Shown here piece after piece: positions 14,770 to 23,304 of a stretch of 35,500 nucleotides of DNA (within the stretch, counting starts at the first letter, position 1; every line of letters starts with the position of its first letter). The DNA is from a virus. The DNA is taken from positions 1 to 35,500 of IMG/VR virus record IMGVR_UViG_3300006810_000159. One strand, given 5' to 3'. The notes below the pieces were generated by a model that was not told the origin of the DNA, did no database searches, and saw nothing but the letters and a program-made list of their open reading frames with translations. A program made the translations under genes and the position numbers.

Positions 14770-16259
14770 TGGCCGATTTAAATCTTAGACTTTTAGACTA
14801 CAGTATGCTGCATGTAGACTGTGAACCTGGTATTGCTAAAGAACTTTCAGAGTATTTTAGCTTTTATGTTCCTGGATATAAATTTATGCCTGCATATAAG
14901 AATAGGGTCTGGGATGGTAAGATTAGACTTTTTAATCACAATACTCAGGAGATTTCTGCAGGTCTCTATATCCAAATTCAAAAGTTTGCGTCTCAACGTA
15001 ACTACACCGTCGCCATACTGGATAACCCCCGATATGGGTCGCCTGAAGATACGAACAAAATTTCCGAGTTTCGCCAATGGCTTGACATTGAAGAAAAAAC
15101 ATCCCTTCCCTTTTCGGCTCGCAACTACCAAGAAGAAGCGGTAAAAGTAGCACTAAGATCTTCCCGCGCAATTTTATTATCCCCTACAGGTTCTGGTAAA
15201 TCATTTATTATTTATTTAATAATGAAATACTATATGACTATGACCTCAGAAAAAGGTAAGATTTTAATTATTGTTCCAACAACTTCTTTGGTCGAGCAAA
15301 TGTATTCGGACTTTGAATCATATGGTATGCTAGTGAAAAACGCATGTCATAGAATTTATTCAGGTAAAGATAAAGTGACCGATAAAAGGGTTATAATTTC
15401 TACATGGCAAAGCATATATAAATACCCTAAGAAATGGTTTGAACAGTTTGGTATGGTAATTGGGGATGAATGTCATGGATTTAAATCTAAGTCTTTGTCC
15501 TCTATAATGAATAAAGCAACTGAGGCAAAATATAGGTTTGGTACCACAGGAACCTTGGACGGTACGCAAACACATAAATTAGTTCTAGAAGGATTATTCG
15601 GTCCTGTATATAAAGTAACAACAACAAAGAAATTACAGGACGAAGAAACATTAGCGCCCCTAGATATTAAAGTCCTTTTGTTGCAGTATTCCGAGGAGGT
15701 AAGGAAGGACTTTGGAAAGAAAACATATCAGGAAGAAATCGATTTCCTTATTGGAAACCCTGTTCGTAATAGGCTCATTCGTAATCTCGCTCTGGATGCT
15801 AAAGGAAATACTCTCATCCTATTTAATCGTGTGGACGCTCATGGAAAGCCTCTCTATGAAATGATAAATAATAAGGCAGAGGAAGGGAGAAAGGTATTTT
15901 TTGTCTCTGGTGAGGTAGCAACAAGTGATAGAGAAGCCATTCGCAAAATAGTGGAGAAACAAAAAGATGCGATCATCGTCGCTTCCTTGGGAACTTTCAG
16001 CACTGGTATTAATATACGGAACCTTCATAATATTATTTTCGCTTCACCAAGCAAATCCCAAATCAAAGTTCTGCAGAGTATTGGACGTGGTCTTCGAATC
16101 TCAGACGATGGACGAGAAACCAAACTCTTCGATATTGCCGATGATCTGCACTGGAGGTCAAGAAAGAATTATACATTACTCCACTCCGCAGAGCGGGTGA
16201 AAATATACGAGAAAGAACAATTCAAGTATAAAGTTATAAAGGTTGACATTAATGACTGA
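14769..16259 (+). CDS. uvsW: RNA-DNA and DNA helicase UvsW
   Basis: A 496-residue superfamily 2 helicase (T4 UvsW, 503). Seen in order: an N-terminal domain of ~110 residues, the Q-like NYQEEAV, Walker A SPTGSGKS (138-145), DECH box (233-236), GTTGTL motif III and the QSIGRGLR motif VI. It unwinds branched intermediates and R-loops and switches T4 from origin- to recombination-dependent replication. Translation is coupled to uvsY. Confidence 0.94.
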   Translation: MADLNLRLLDYSMLHVDCEPGIAKELSEYFSFYVPGYKFMPAYKNRVWDGKIRLFNHNTQEISAGLYIQIQKFASQRNYTVAILDNPRYGSPEDTNKISEFRQWLDIEEKTSLPFSARNYQEEAVKVALRSSRAILLSPTGSGKSFIIYLIMKYYMTMTSEKGKILIIVPTTSLVEQMYSDFESYGMLVKNACHRIYSGKDKVTDKRVIISTWQSIYKYPKKWFEQFGMVIGDECHGFKSKSLSSIMNKATEAKYRFGTTGTLDGTQTHKLVLEGLFGPVYKVTTTKKLQDEETLAPLDIKVLLLQYSEEVRKDFGKKTYQEEIDFLIGNPVRNRLIRNLALDAKGNTLILFNRVDAHGKPLYEMINNKAEEGRKVFFVSGEVATSDREAIRKIVEKQKDAIIVASLGTFSTGINIRNLHNIIFASPSKSQIKVLQSIGRGLRISDDGRETKLFDIADDLHWRSRKNYTLLHSAERVKIYEKEQFKYKVIKVDIND

Positions 16260-16668
16260 TTTTAGACAATTTAAGCTAACAAATGGTGATGAGATTATTT
16301 GTGAGATTGTCCAATGGCCAGGCGACGACGAGGAAGATATGATTATCCGAAAAGCCATGCAGCTTAAATCTTATGATGACGATGGTAGAGGGATTAGATA
16401 TTATAATTTTAAACCATGGATAACTATGCAAGAAGATACCGATGGATTTCTTTCTTTAAACTATGCACACATCTTAGCTGAAGTTATACCTAGTGATAAA
16501 ATGTTAAAACATTTTTTTGAGGCAGTGGAAAATTCGAGTTTATCACCCGAAGAGATACAGAATAAAATAGATAGCTATTTCGAAAAATTAAAGAAAATGG
16601 CCGGAGAATTAGATAGTGATTTTTCCAATGTTATAGAATTTAATCCAGATCGAAATAAGTTACATTAA
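16252..16668 (+). CDS. Conserved hypothetical, possible LSm-like N-terminus
   Basis: A 138-residue acidic protein. The first 40 residues (FRQFKLTNGDEIICEIVQWP) follow the strand pattern of small Sm-like barrels seen in similar proteins of marine T4-like phages; the C-terminal half is helical. The ATG at 16252 overlaps the uvsW stop by 8 bases; a TTG at 16243 in the same frame is less likely. A terminator begins 22 bases after its stop, so it closes this operon. Function unknown. Confidence 0.7.
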   Translation: MTDFRQFKLTNGDEIICEIVQWPGDDEEDMIIRKAMQLKSYDDDGRGIRYYNFKPWITMQEDTDGFLSLNYAHILAEVIPSDKMLKHFFEAVENSSLSPEEIQNKIDSYFEKLKKMAGELDSDFSNVIEFNPDRNKLH

Positions 16669-16689
16669 CGAGGTATCTAATCCTTCCCG

Positions 16690-16722
16690 AAAATCCTTAG
16701 ATTTATTATATCGGATTTTTTT
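16690..16722 (+). terminator. Intrinsic terminator ending the uvsY-uvsW operon
   Basis: AAAATCC pairs with GGATTTT (7 bp, AT-rich, 16-base loop), followed by further T. It is weaker than the gene 23 terminator but correctly placed between a stop codon and the gene 55 promoter. Confidence 0.6.
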
Positions 16723-16732
16723 ATTTTGTAAA
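16705..16732 (-). promoter_or_regulatory. Possible antisense promoter between uvsW operon and gene 55
   Basis: On the minus strand GGGGGTTTACA (hexamer 16732-16727), 16-base spacer, then a perfect TATAAT (16710-16705). It points back into the preceding operon and its -10 lies inside the terminator loop. No minus-strand gene follows, so it could make an antisense RNA or be fortuitous. Confidence 0.35.
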
Positions 16733-16756
16733 CCCCCTTAATTTTAAAAAAAGTGG

Positions 16757-16785
16757 TTTACATCAAATTATTTCTATGATAGAAT
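16757..16785 (+). promoter_or_regulatory. Promoter of gene 55
   Basis: GGTTTACA, a 17-base spacer ending in TATGA, then TAGAAT (16780-16785), 27 bases before the ATG. The TG one base before the -10 makes it an extended -10 promoter. It forms an 8-bp inverted repeat (TGTAAACC / GGTTTACA) with the opposing element at 16727. Confidence 0.75.
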
Positions 16786-16811
16786 AGTATGAACATTAAC
16801 AGGAATTTATT

Positions 16812-17408
16812 ATGAGTAAAGCTAAAAAGAAAAATCCCCATTATGTAAATAATAAAGAATTTTCTCAGGCGGTTGTGGACTACTGTATCCATGTGCGCGA
16901 GTGTCAGGCAACGGATGACCCACCCCCTAAGGTTCCAGACTATATCGCCCGATGCTTCTTACGTATTGCAGAGGGGTTATCCCATAAGTCTAACTTTATT
17001 GGTTATACCTATCGTGAAGAAATGGTAATGGACGCTGTAGAAAATTGTTTAAAGGCCATTGAAAATTATGATCCAGCAGTGGCAACACGTACTGGTAATC
17101 CGAATGCCTTTGCTTACTTTACCCAAATCTCTTGGTTCGCTTTCCTACGTAGGATTGCTAATGAAAAGAAACAACAGGACATAAAACTAAAATATCTTTC
17201 CCAATCCGGATTAAACGAATATGCTCTACATGGTCAAGAGGATGTGGCTAATGATATTCTAAACAGCTTTATCGACCAATTAAAAAATAGAATCGATAAG
17301 GTAAAAGAGAAAGACCAAGACTTTAAAACATATGCTTTGGAAGAAAAACGTAAAAAACGGATATTTAAAGTAGATTCCGATTTATCTAGGTTTATGGAAG
17401 ATGATTAA
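16812..17408 (+). CDS. 55: Late transcription sigma factor gp55
   Basis: A 198-residue divergent sigma factor (T4 gp55, 185). The central part (YTYREEMVMDAVENCLKAIE, followed by NPNAFAYFTQISWFAFLRRI) corresponds to sigma region 2 and is diagnostic. It directs RNA polymerase to TATAAATA promoters, six well-placed examples of which lie in this window. Its own promoter is of the GGTTTACA type, consistent with expression before late genes. The stop overlaps the gene 47 start (TAATG). Confidence 0.93.
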   Translation: MSKAKKKNPHYVNNKEFSQAVVDYCIHVRECQATDDPPPKVPDYIARCFLRIAEGLSHKSNFIGYTYREEMVMDAVENCLKAIENYDPAVATRTGNPNAFAYFTQISWFAFLRRIANEKKQQDIKLKYLSQSGLNEYALHGQEDVANDILNSFIDQLKNRIDKVKEKDQDFKTYALEEKRKKRIFKVDSDLSRFMEDD

Positions 17409-18469
17409 TGAAACTGGCAATACTAAATGACACTCATTGTGGCGTTCGCAATAGCTCTGACATATTTCTCGATAATGCAGAGAAATTTTATTCTGATGTA
17501 TTTTTTAATTATATGGTGGAACATAATATTCGCCATATCGTTCACCTTGGTGATTACTATGATAACAGGAAATTTATTAACTTCCGGGCTCTTAACAGGA
17601 ATCGTAATGCATTTCTTAAACCGCTCAGAGACCTAGGCATTACAATGGATATTATTTGTGGTAACCATGACACTTACTACAAGAATACCAATGACCTAAA
17701 CAGCTTAAAAGAATTACTCGGTCATTATATGAATGAGGTCCATATCGTACATAAACCAACTGTTATGGATTACGATGGGTTGCAAATGGCGTTGCTGCCG
17801 TGGATATGTGCAGAGAATGAAAAAGAGTCGCTAGAGTTTGTAGCTAATTGTAAGGCTGATATACTAGGCGGACACCTAGAGCTTACTGGCTTTGAGATGA
17901 TGCGCGGCTTAGAGAATAAACATGGTATGAGTCCGGCACTATTCAAACGATTCGAAATGGTCCTTTCCGGACACTTTCACGTCAAATCCCAACAAGATAA
18001 TATTACATATCTTGGTTCACAAATGGAGTTCTTCTGGAGCGATGCGCATGATAAAAAATACTTTCATATATTGGATACGGAGACACGAACTCTCACTCCT
18101 GTCCGCAATCCTCATACTCTGTTCCATCGCATCCGCTATGACGACTCTAATTATGATTACCTAGATTATGATGTAAAGCAGCTTGAGGGTAAGTTCGTAA
18201 AAATAGTTGTAGAAAATAAAGAAAATCAGTTTACATTTGACCGATTTGTTGATAGAATACAGAGTGTAAAGATTCATGAACTAAAGATCCAAGAAAAGTT
18301 CAGCGAATTTATTGGTGAAAATATTGAGGATGAAAACATATCTTTAGAGGATACGTCATCACTTATGAACAGCTACGTCGACACTGTTGAGACTGAATTG
18401 GATAAGGATCGTATTAAGAAAGATATGAATAACCTAATGATTGAGGCGCAGTCGCTAGAAATTGCATGA
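17408..18469 (+). CDS. 47: Mre11-like recombination nuclease subunit gp47
   Basis: A 353-residue metallophosphoesterase (T4 gp47, 339). All metal motifs are visible: DTH (Asp8-His10), HLGDYYDNR (around 47-55), GNHD (85-88), a GGHLELTG loop and GHFHVKS. With gp46 it forms the SbcCD/Mre11-Rad50-type complex that resects DNA ends for recombination-driven replication and degrades host DNA. Its stop overlaps the gene 46 start by four bases (ATGA). Confidence 0.95.
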   Translation: MKLAILNDTHCGVRNSSDIFLDNAEKFYSDVFFNYMVEHNIRHIVHLGDYYDNRKFINFRALNRNRNAFLKPLRDLGITMDIICGNHDTYYKNTNDLNSLKELLGHYMNEVHIVHKPTVMDYDGLQMALLPWICAENEKESLEFVANCKADILGGHLELTGFEMMRGLENKHGMSPALFKRFEMVLSGHFHVKSQQDNITYLGSQMEFFWSDAHDKKYFHILDTETRTLTPVRNPHTLFHRIRYDDSNYDYLDYDVKQLEGKFVKIVVENKENQFTFDRFVDRIQSVKIHELKIQEKFSEFIGENIEDENISLEDTSSLMNSYVDTVETELDKDRIKKDMNNLMIEAQSLEIA

Positions 18470-20181
18470 TTATATTTAGAAACATTCGCTTCCGTAACTT
18501 TTTGTCTACGGGTAATAACTGGACTGAAATTGATTTCGATAAGTTTAAGACCACTCTTGTAGTAGGACATAACGGATCAGGTAAATCAACTATGCTGGAT
18601 GCATTAGCGTTCGCACTGTTCGGTAAGCCTCATAGAAACATTAATAAGCCCCAGCTTGTTAATACCATTAATAATAAAGATTGCATGGTCGAAGTAAAGT
18701 TCGATGTTGCCGGATCTTCCTATAAGATCGTTCGTGGTATTAAGCCACAGAAGTTCGAAATATGGAAAGATGACCAGCTTCTGAATCAGTCGTCACATGC
18801 TAAAGAGTACCAGAGGATCCTCGAACAAAACATCCTAAAGCTAAACCACAAAAGCTTTCACCAGATTGTTGTGCTCGGATCATCCTCCTTTGTTCCTTTC
18901 ATGCAGCTCCCTGCACAACACCGGCGGGATGTTATCGAGGATCTTCTGGACATTAATATATTCTCTAAAATGAATCAGATCCTAAAGGAAAAGAATTCAT
19001 TAATAAAAGAGGAACTTCGTCAATTAGACTATGACTTGGAACTGAAGAAGGAAAAGATAGAGCTGCAGTCCAAGTATATCAAGGAGGTGCAAGCATTAAG
19101 CGATGACCAGATTGAAGAAAAAGAAAACGAAATCTTCCTTGCCGAGGACTCAATTACAAACCTACAGCAAGAGAATGCCACTACATCGGATGAAATCGAA
19201 AAGCTCTCCGAGGGGCTTGAAGAAGGTCTCAAAAAGAACAACGATAAGAAGCAGACACTCCTCCACTATGGAGCAGAGTTTAATCAGAAAATCAAGGCAC
19301 TCGTCCGTGACTCGAAGTTTTACGAGGAAAATGATACGTGCCCCACATGTTCCCAAGATATTAACGAGGATTTACGATCGGAGAAACTCTCCTCCGCCAA
19401 AACTAAAGCATCCGAGATACAGAAAGCTTTGGACGATGTCGCTGAGCAGTCGGCTACTGTGGAATCAGCTCTTGAACGGCTCAACAATGCCTCAAATGAT
19501 ATCCGAACCAAAACCGCACTTATATCTGGCAATAATCGAGAGATCTTACGGTTGCAAGGACAGATTAAAGTTCTCGGCGATGCCATATCAAAGATACGCG
19601 GCAATGATGGTGATGTAGCCAAAGCCAGTGCAGACCTAGATAATTTAAAGCAAGAAAAATCGGATTTATTTGAAAATAGGATGTACATCAACGAAACTTT
19701 GTCGTATAATACAGTTATATTAGAAATGTTAAAGGACACTGGTATTAAGACAAAAATCATTAAGCAGTACTTACCTGTGATTAACCAGCTCATAAATCGC
19801 TACTTACAAATACTAGATTTCTTTATTCATTTTAACTTAGATGAATCATTCTCCGAGACTATTAGGTCGCGCCACCGTGATTCATTCTCATACGATTCTT
19901 TCTCTGAGGGTGAAAAGCAGAGGATCGACCTATCCCTTTTATTTACTTGGAGACAGATAGCTAAGATGAAAAACTCGGTATCGACTAACCTGTTGATACT
20001 GGATGAAACGTTTGATTCGTCATTGGACTATGAGGGCATAGACAATCTAATGAAGATCGTACACACGCTGGATGATGATACAAACGTATTCATCATCAGC
20101 CACAAGGGTGAAATGCTGGACGGTAAATTTGCCAACCGTTTGGAGTTTACAAAAGAGAAAAACTTTAGTAGGATTAAATAA
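18466..20181 (+). CDS. 46: Rad50-like recombination ATPase gp46
   Basis: A 571-residue SMC-type ATPase (T4 gp46, 560). Walker A GHNGSGKS (34-41), a long coiled coil (about 170-430) interrupted by the zinc-hook CPTC (Cys292, Cys295), the ABC signature SFSEGEKQR (478-485) and Walker B LLILDETFD (509-517) are all present. It is the partner of gp47. The coupled ATGA start and the TAATG overlap into gene 45 place it inside one replication operon. Confidence 0.96.
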   Translation: MIIFRNIRFRNFLSTGNNWTEIDFDKFKTTLVVGHNGSGKSTMLDALAFALFGKPHRNINKPQLVNTINNKDCMVEVKFDVAGSSYKIVRGIKPQKFEIWKDDQLLNQSSHAKEYQRILEQNILKLNHKSFHQIVVLGSSSFVPFMQLPAQHRRDVIEDLLDINIFSKMNQILKEKNSLIKEELRQLDYDLELKKEKIELQSKYIKEVQALSDDQIEEKENEIFLAEDSITNLQQENATTSDEIEKLSEGLEEGLKKNNDKKQTLLHYGAEFNQKIKALVRDSKFYEENDTCPTCSQDINEDLRSEKLSSAKTKASEIQKALDDVAEQSATVESALERLNNASNDIRTKTALISGNNREILRLQGQIKVLGDAISKIRGNDGDVAKASADLDNLKQEKSDLFENRMYINETLSYNTVILEMLKDTGIKTKIIKQYLPVINQLINRYLQILDFFIHFNLDESFSETIRSRHRDSFSYDSFSEGEKQRIDLSLLFTWRQIAKMKNSVSTNLLILDETFDSSLDYEGIDNLMKIVHTLDDDTNVFIISHKGEMLDGKFANRLEFTKEKNFSRIK

Positions 20182-20852
20182 TGGAAATAAGTGCTGAAAC
20201 AATTAAGGTGCTATCAAACTTTTCCCAGATCAATGGTAACATTGTTATTAAGCCTGGGAATAAGATCACTACCATGTCTGAGGCCAGAAACGTTTTGGCA
20301 GAAGCGGTAGTACCTGAACAATTTGATACACAAGTCGGTATCTACGACCTGTCAGAGTTCTTGCGGGTCATTAACTTAGTAGATACACCTAATGTAATGT
20401 TTAAAGAAAAGTTTATGAACATTGGTGGTAATGCTGGTCGGGCAATGGTTACATATTATTATTCTGATCCAGAAATGCTGACAACCCCTCAAAAATCTAT
20501 TGTGTTACCAAGTGAAGACGTTTGGTTCGATTTACCGCAACAAACACTTTCTGCTTTGAAGCAATCAGCTTCAGCATTTGGTCACAATCATATGATTATT
20601 GAACCCGATGGTGATGTTATTAAGATCTCCGTTGTAGATCTTGAAAACCCAACTTCTAATAGTTATTCTATATTAGTCGATGGAAATTATAAGGAGAATT
20701 TTAAATTCATTATAAATATCAGCAACCTGAAGATGATCAATGGTGATTATCAGGTTAAAATTTCAAAACAACTTATCTCTGAGTTTACCAGTAAAGATGG
20801 AAATCTAAAATACTGGGTAGCTTTGGAAAAGTCATCAAAATATGGAGAATAA
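20181..20852 (+). CDS. 45: Sliding clamp gp45
   Basis: A 223-residue sliding clamp (T4 gp45, 228), recognised by the N-terminal SAETIKVLSNFSQINGNIVIKPG, the LSEFLRVINLVD segment and the C-terminal KYWVALEKSSKYGE. It forms the trimeric ring that holds gp43 on DNA and serves as the mobile activator of gp55-dependent late transcription. It lies in the standard order before the clamp-loader genes and shares one base with the gene 46 stop. Confidence 0.95.
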   Translation: MEISAETIKVLSNFSQINGNIVIKPGNKITTMSEARNVLAEAVVPEQFDTQVGIYDLSEFLRVINLVDTPNVMFKEKFMNIGGNAGRAMVTYYYSDPEMLTTPQKSIVLPSEDVWFDLPQQTLSALKQSASAFGHNHMIIEPDGDVIKISVVDLENPTSNSYSILVDGNYKENFKFIINISNLKMINGDYQVKISKQLISEFTSKDGNLKYWVALEKSSKYGE

Positions 20853-20853
20853 A

Positions 20854-21075
20854 ATGAGTGATGATAAACAACTGGATCTAGAATCGCACGCACCAGTATA
20901 TGACTTAGCAAACCGTGTGTGTCGTTCATCAGTTGCTGTGGTTGATACTATGGTTCAGCGTGGCGCAGTAAAAGGCGAGGAGCTTTCCACGCTTGGCCAA
21001 CTTCGTGATCAATGTGTGCAGCTTATTCAAATGTGTGAAACTTTTCAACAGGATTTAGCAGCAACACAAGAATAA
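20854..21075 (+). CDS. Hypothetical small protein between clamp and clamp loader
   Basis: A 73-residue soluble, mildly acidic helical protein. No family recognised. The ATG at 20854 has a GGAG Shine-Dalgarno at the right distance; an upstream in-frame ATG at 20842 lies inside gene 45 and is less likely. Its position between 45 and 44 suggests a replication-associated accessory factor, but there is no direct evidence. Confidence 0.7.
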   Translation: MSDDKQLDLESHAPVYDLANRVCRSSVAVVDTMVQRGAVKGEELSTLGQLRDQCVQLIQMCETFQQDLAATQE

Positions 21076-21094
21076 ATTAGGATATTATATTATT

Positions 21095-22033
21095 ATGAGC
21101 AAAGATTTTCTTTGGTGTGAAAAGTACAGACCGAAAACAATATCCGAAACAATCCTTCCAGAAGACCTAAAAAGCACATTCCAAAAAATGGTCGATACCG
21201 GAGAACTTCAGAATATGATTTTCTCTGGTACTCCCGGTCTTGGTAAAACTACAATTGCCAAGGCCATGTGTAATGAATTGGGGTTGGACTACATTCTGAT
21301 TAATGGGTCGGAAGAGGGTAACATCGATACATTGCGTGGTAAGATTAAACAGTTTGCCAGCACTGTATCTTTACAAGGTGGGTATAAGGTAGTTATTCTT
21401 GATGAGGCTGACTACCTTAATCCGCAATCTACGCAGCCAGCCCTGCGTGGGTTTATCGAAGAGTTTTCCGACAATTGTCGGTTTATTCTAACGTGTAACT
21501 TTAAGAATCGTATTATTGGGCCATTACACTCTCGCTGCGGTGTATATGAATTCAACACGTCCAAAAAGATTCTAGCAGATTTAGCAGCGAAATTCTACAA
21601 AAAATTCATAAGTATACTTGAACAGGAAGGTACATCATACGATCAGAAAGTAGCCGCTGATCTTATCATGAAACATGCACCAGATTGGAGGCGAGTATTA
21701 AATGAAGCACAACGATTATCTATTGCCAATTCTAACATTGGCTCTGTTGGGTCAAATAGTGGCGCTGATAACTTTATCGATCTAGCCAAACTATTAAAGA
21801 CTAAAGACTTTAAAGGTATGCGGAAATGGGTTACGAATAATATGGATGTTGACACGTCTGTAATATTTCGTAACCTTTATGACACTTCTTATGAGTTGGT
21901 AGAAAGTAAAAGCATTCCTCAACTGATATTAATTTTAGCAGATTATCAATATAAAGACGCTTTTGTAGCTGATAAAGAGCTAAATACAGTTGCATGCTTA
22001 ACTGAAATTATGGCACAGGTGAACTACAAATGA
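21095..22033 (+). CDS. 44: Clamp loader large subunit gp44
   Basis: A 312-residue AAA+ ATPase (T4 gp44, 319). Walker A GTPGLGKT (45-52), Walker B VVILDEAD (99-106), and the SRC motif (146-148) that marks clamp-loader ATPases are visible, followed by a lid and helical collar. With gp62 it opens and loads the gp45 ring. Its stop overlaps a 33-codon membrane-peptide ORF. Confidence 0.95.
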   Translation: MSKDFLWCEKYRPKTISETILPEDLKSTFQKMVDTGELQNMIFSGTPGLGKTTIAKAMCNELGLDYILINGSEEGNIDTLRGKIKQFASTVSLQGGYKVVILDEADYLNPQSTQPALRGFIEEFSDNCRFILTCNFKNRIIGPLHSRCGVYEFNTSKKILADLAAKFYKKFISILEQEGTSYDQKVAADLIMKHAPDWRRVLNEAQRLSIANSNIGSVGSNSGADNFIDLAKLLKTKDFKGMRKWVTNNMDVDTSVIFRNLYDTSYELVESKSIPQLILILADYQYKDAFVADKELNTVACLTEIMAQVNYK

Positions 22034-22131
22034 GATTAGCAATTGGTCTAGTAATATTATGGTTATTAGCATATGATGATGCTGCATTGTTTAAGGTTTT
22101 GCATGGATTTCTTTTAAACGTTTTAACTTAG
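22030..22131 (+). CDS. Very small hydrophobic peptide (33 aa)
   Basis: ATG overlaps the gene 44 stop (ATGA). The peptide starts MRLAIGLVILWLLAYDD and is followed by a second hydrophobic stretch, so it resembles a single-pass membrane miniprotein. It fills nearly all of the gap between gene 44 and the glutaredoxin gene and leaves room for the GAGG Shine-Dalgarno of the latter. Coupling supports translation; size limits confidence. Confidence 0.45.
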   Translation: MRLAIGLVILWLLAYDDAALFKVLHGFLLNVLT

Positions 22132-22140
22132 AGGAACAAC

Positions 22141-22434
22141 ATGCTAGTAACACTTTATACCCAACCGTTATGTCCATTTTGTGACTTAATGAAATCCATG
22201 TTAGATGAAGCAGGTGTAAAGTATAAAGTAACTGATATTAAATCAAGCAAAACAGCATTAGAATTTATTCGGAATGAAGGACACAGGACTGTTCCACAAC
22301 TGTACCTAGGTGAAGTACATTTAAACAAAAAACCGGACACTCGTGACTATACGCCAAATGAATTATATAATATAGTAAACGCTGCCAGATCCGAAGCATG
22401 GAATTGGCAAGATAGTGGAATAGAAAACTTTTAA
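22141..22434 (+). CDS. Glutaredoxin
   Basis: A 97-residue thioredoxin-fold protein with the dithiol active site CPFC (Cys11-Cys14) after the first strand and the cis-Pro signature TVPQLYLG. It reduces disulfides with glutathione and in phages can serve as electron donor to ribonucleotide reductase; no reductase gene lies in this window. It is inserted between the two clamp-loader subunit genes and overlaps gene 62 by one base, so it is made with the replication proteins. Confidence 0.9.
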   Translation: MLVTLYTQPLCPFCDLMKSMLDEAGVKYKVTDIKSSKTALEFIRNEGHRTVPQLYLGEVHLNKKPDTRDYTPNELYNIVNAARSEAWNWQDSGIENF

Positions 22435-22811
22435 TGAATCCCTTTAATTATTTAAATAGCATTAATGTAACCAAACAAGATATAATGGAGGACGACGTTG
22501 CTGAAAACGGGTATAACAGTTTTCTTATTAATCGCAGCCTTTCTTATTTCAGGGATACTGTTGTTCTTACTAATGTCGTGAACCAGTACCACCACCTAGA
22601 TAAAAAACTTCAATATCATTTTCTCATAAATACCATTAGAAAGCGTAAACGATTTTCGAAATGGAATAAACCAGAAACTGAGAGTGATATTGAGGTGGTT
22701 AAAGAATATTATGGATATAGTAATGAAAAAGCCAAACAAGCCCTCCCCCTCTTATCACCTGAACAAATAACTATAATAAAACAGAAGGTGAATAAAGGTG
22801 GAACAAGATAA
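22434..22811 (+). CDS. 62: Clamp loader small subunit gp62
   Basis: A 125-residue protein with the gp62 N-terminal signature NPFNYLNSINVTKQDIMED, then SFLINRSLSYF and a basic LINTIRKRKRFSKW block. It is shorter than T4 gp62 (187) but of the length usual in marine relatives. It completes the clamp loader with gp44. Its 3' end overlaps the GTG start of regA by 14 bases. Confidence 0.88.
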   Translation: MNPFNYLNSINVTKQDIMEDDVAENGYNSFLINRSLSYFRDTVVLTNVVNQYHHLDKKLQYHFLINTIRKRKRFSKWNKPETESDIEVVKEYYGYSNEKAKQALPLLSPEQITIIKQKVNKGGTR

Positions 22812-23205
22812 TTTTATTCAATGGGCTCCGACGGATATGTTGGAAGTAACCTTAAACGAACCAGATGACTTTCTAAAAGTACGAGAAACATTAACACGGA
22901 TTGGCGTGGCATCCCGTAAGGAAAAGAAGCTATACCAATCATGCCACATCCTACATAAGCAAGGCCGCTATTTTATAGTACATTTTAAAGAGCTGTTTAT
23001 GCTGGATGGTAAGAAAGCCAACCTAGAGCTATCAGATATTCAGCGTAGAAATACTATTGCCACACTTATGAGCGATTGGGGATTAGTAGAGATTCAAGGT
23101 ACTTCGAATTTAGATTGTGCGCCATTGAGATTGATTAAGATCCTACCATACAAAGAAAAGGATCAATGGGAATTATGCCCTAAGTATAACATCGGAAATA
23201 AGTAA
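22798..23205 (+). CDS. regA: Translational repressor RegA
   Basis: A 135-residue RNA-binding repressor (T4 RegA, 122). The conserved core VRETLTRIGVASRKEKKLYQ, followed by SCHILHKQGRYFIVHFKELF, is clear. RegA shuts off translation of many early mRNAs, including clamp and clamp-loader mRNAs in T4. The start is GTG at 22798 within the end of gene 62, preceded by GAAGG. It is followed by a promoter that restarts transcription for hsp20. Confidence 0.93.
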   Translation: MEQDNFIQWAPTDMLEVTLNEPDDFLKVRETLTRIGVASRKEKKLYQSCHILHKQGRYFIVHFKELFMLDGKKANLELSDIQRRNTIATLMSDWGLVEIQGTSNLDCAPLRLIKILPYKEKDQWELCPKYNIGNK

Positions 23206-23213
23206 TAGCAGGG

Positions 23214-23242
23214 TTTACAAAAATTCATAAGTATGTTACTAT
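23214..23242 (+). promoter_or_regulatory. GGTTTACA-type promoter upstream of hsp20
   Basis: GGGTTTACA, 17-base spacer with TATG before the -10, then TACTAT (23237-23242). The -10 shares bases with a late promoter element starting at 23240. Confidence 0.7.
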
Positions 23243-23247
23243 AAATA
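23240..23247 (+). promoter_or_regulatory. T4-type late promoter overlapping the hsp20 promoter
   Basis: Exact TATAAATA overlapping the -10 of the GGTTTACA-type promoter. The small heat shock gene could thus be expressed both before and during the late phase from almost the same start site. Confidence 0.75.
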
Positions 23248-23304
23248 ATATCGAGTGCGGATAACCGGCTCGAAATATTCTTGCTTGATCAAAAGGAGAA
23301 AAAA

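Noticed and set aside
15417-15424. TATAAATA inside uvsW.
   Set aside because: Intragenic and not followed by a gene start; probably chance.
19103-19618. 171-codon + strand ORF in another frame of gene 46.
   Set aside because: Ser/Arg/Lys-rich low-information translation typical of an out-of-frame reading; overlaps the clear gp46 zinc-hook region.
19320-19793. Long minus-strand ORF (157 codons) inside gene 46.
   Set aside because: It is a shadow of the conserved Rad50-like coiled-coil gene, with no ribosome binding site or minus-strand promoter.
20711-20718. TATAAATA inside gene 45.
   Set aside because: Within a coding region with no late gene directly downstream; AT-rich DNA makes chance matches likely.
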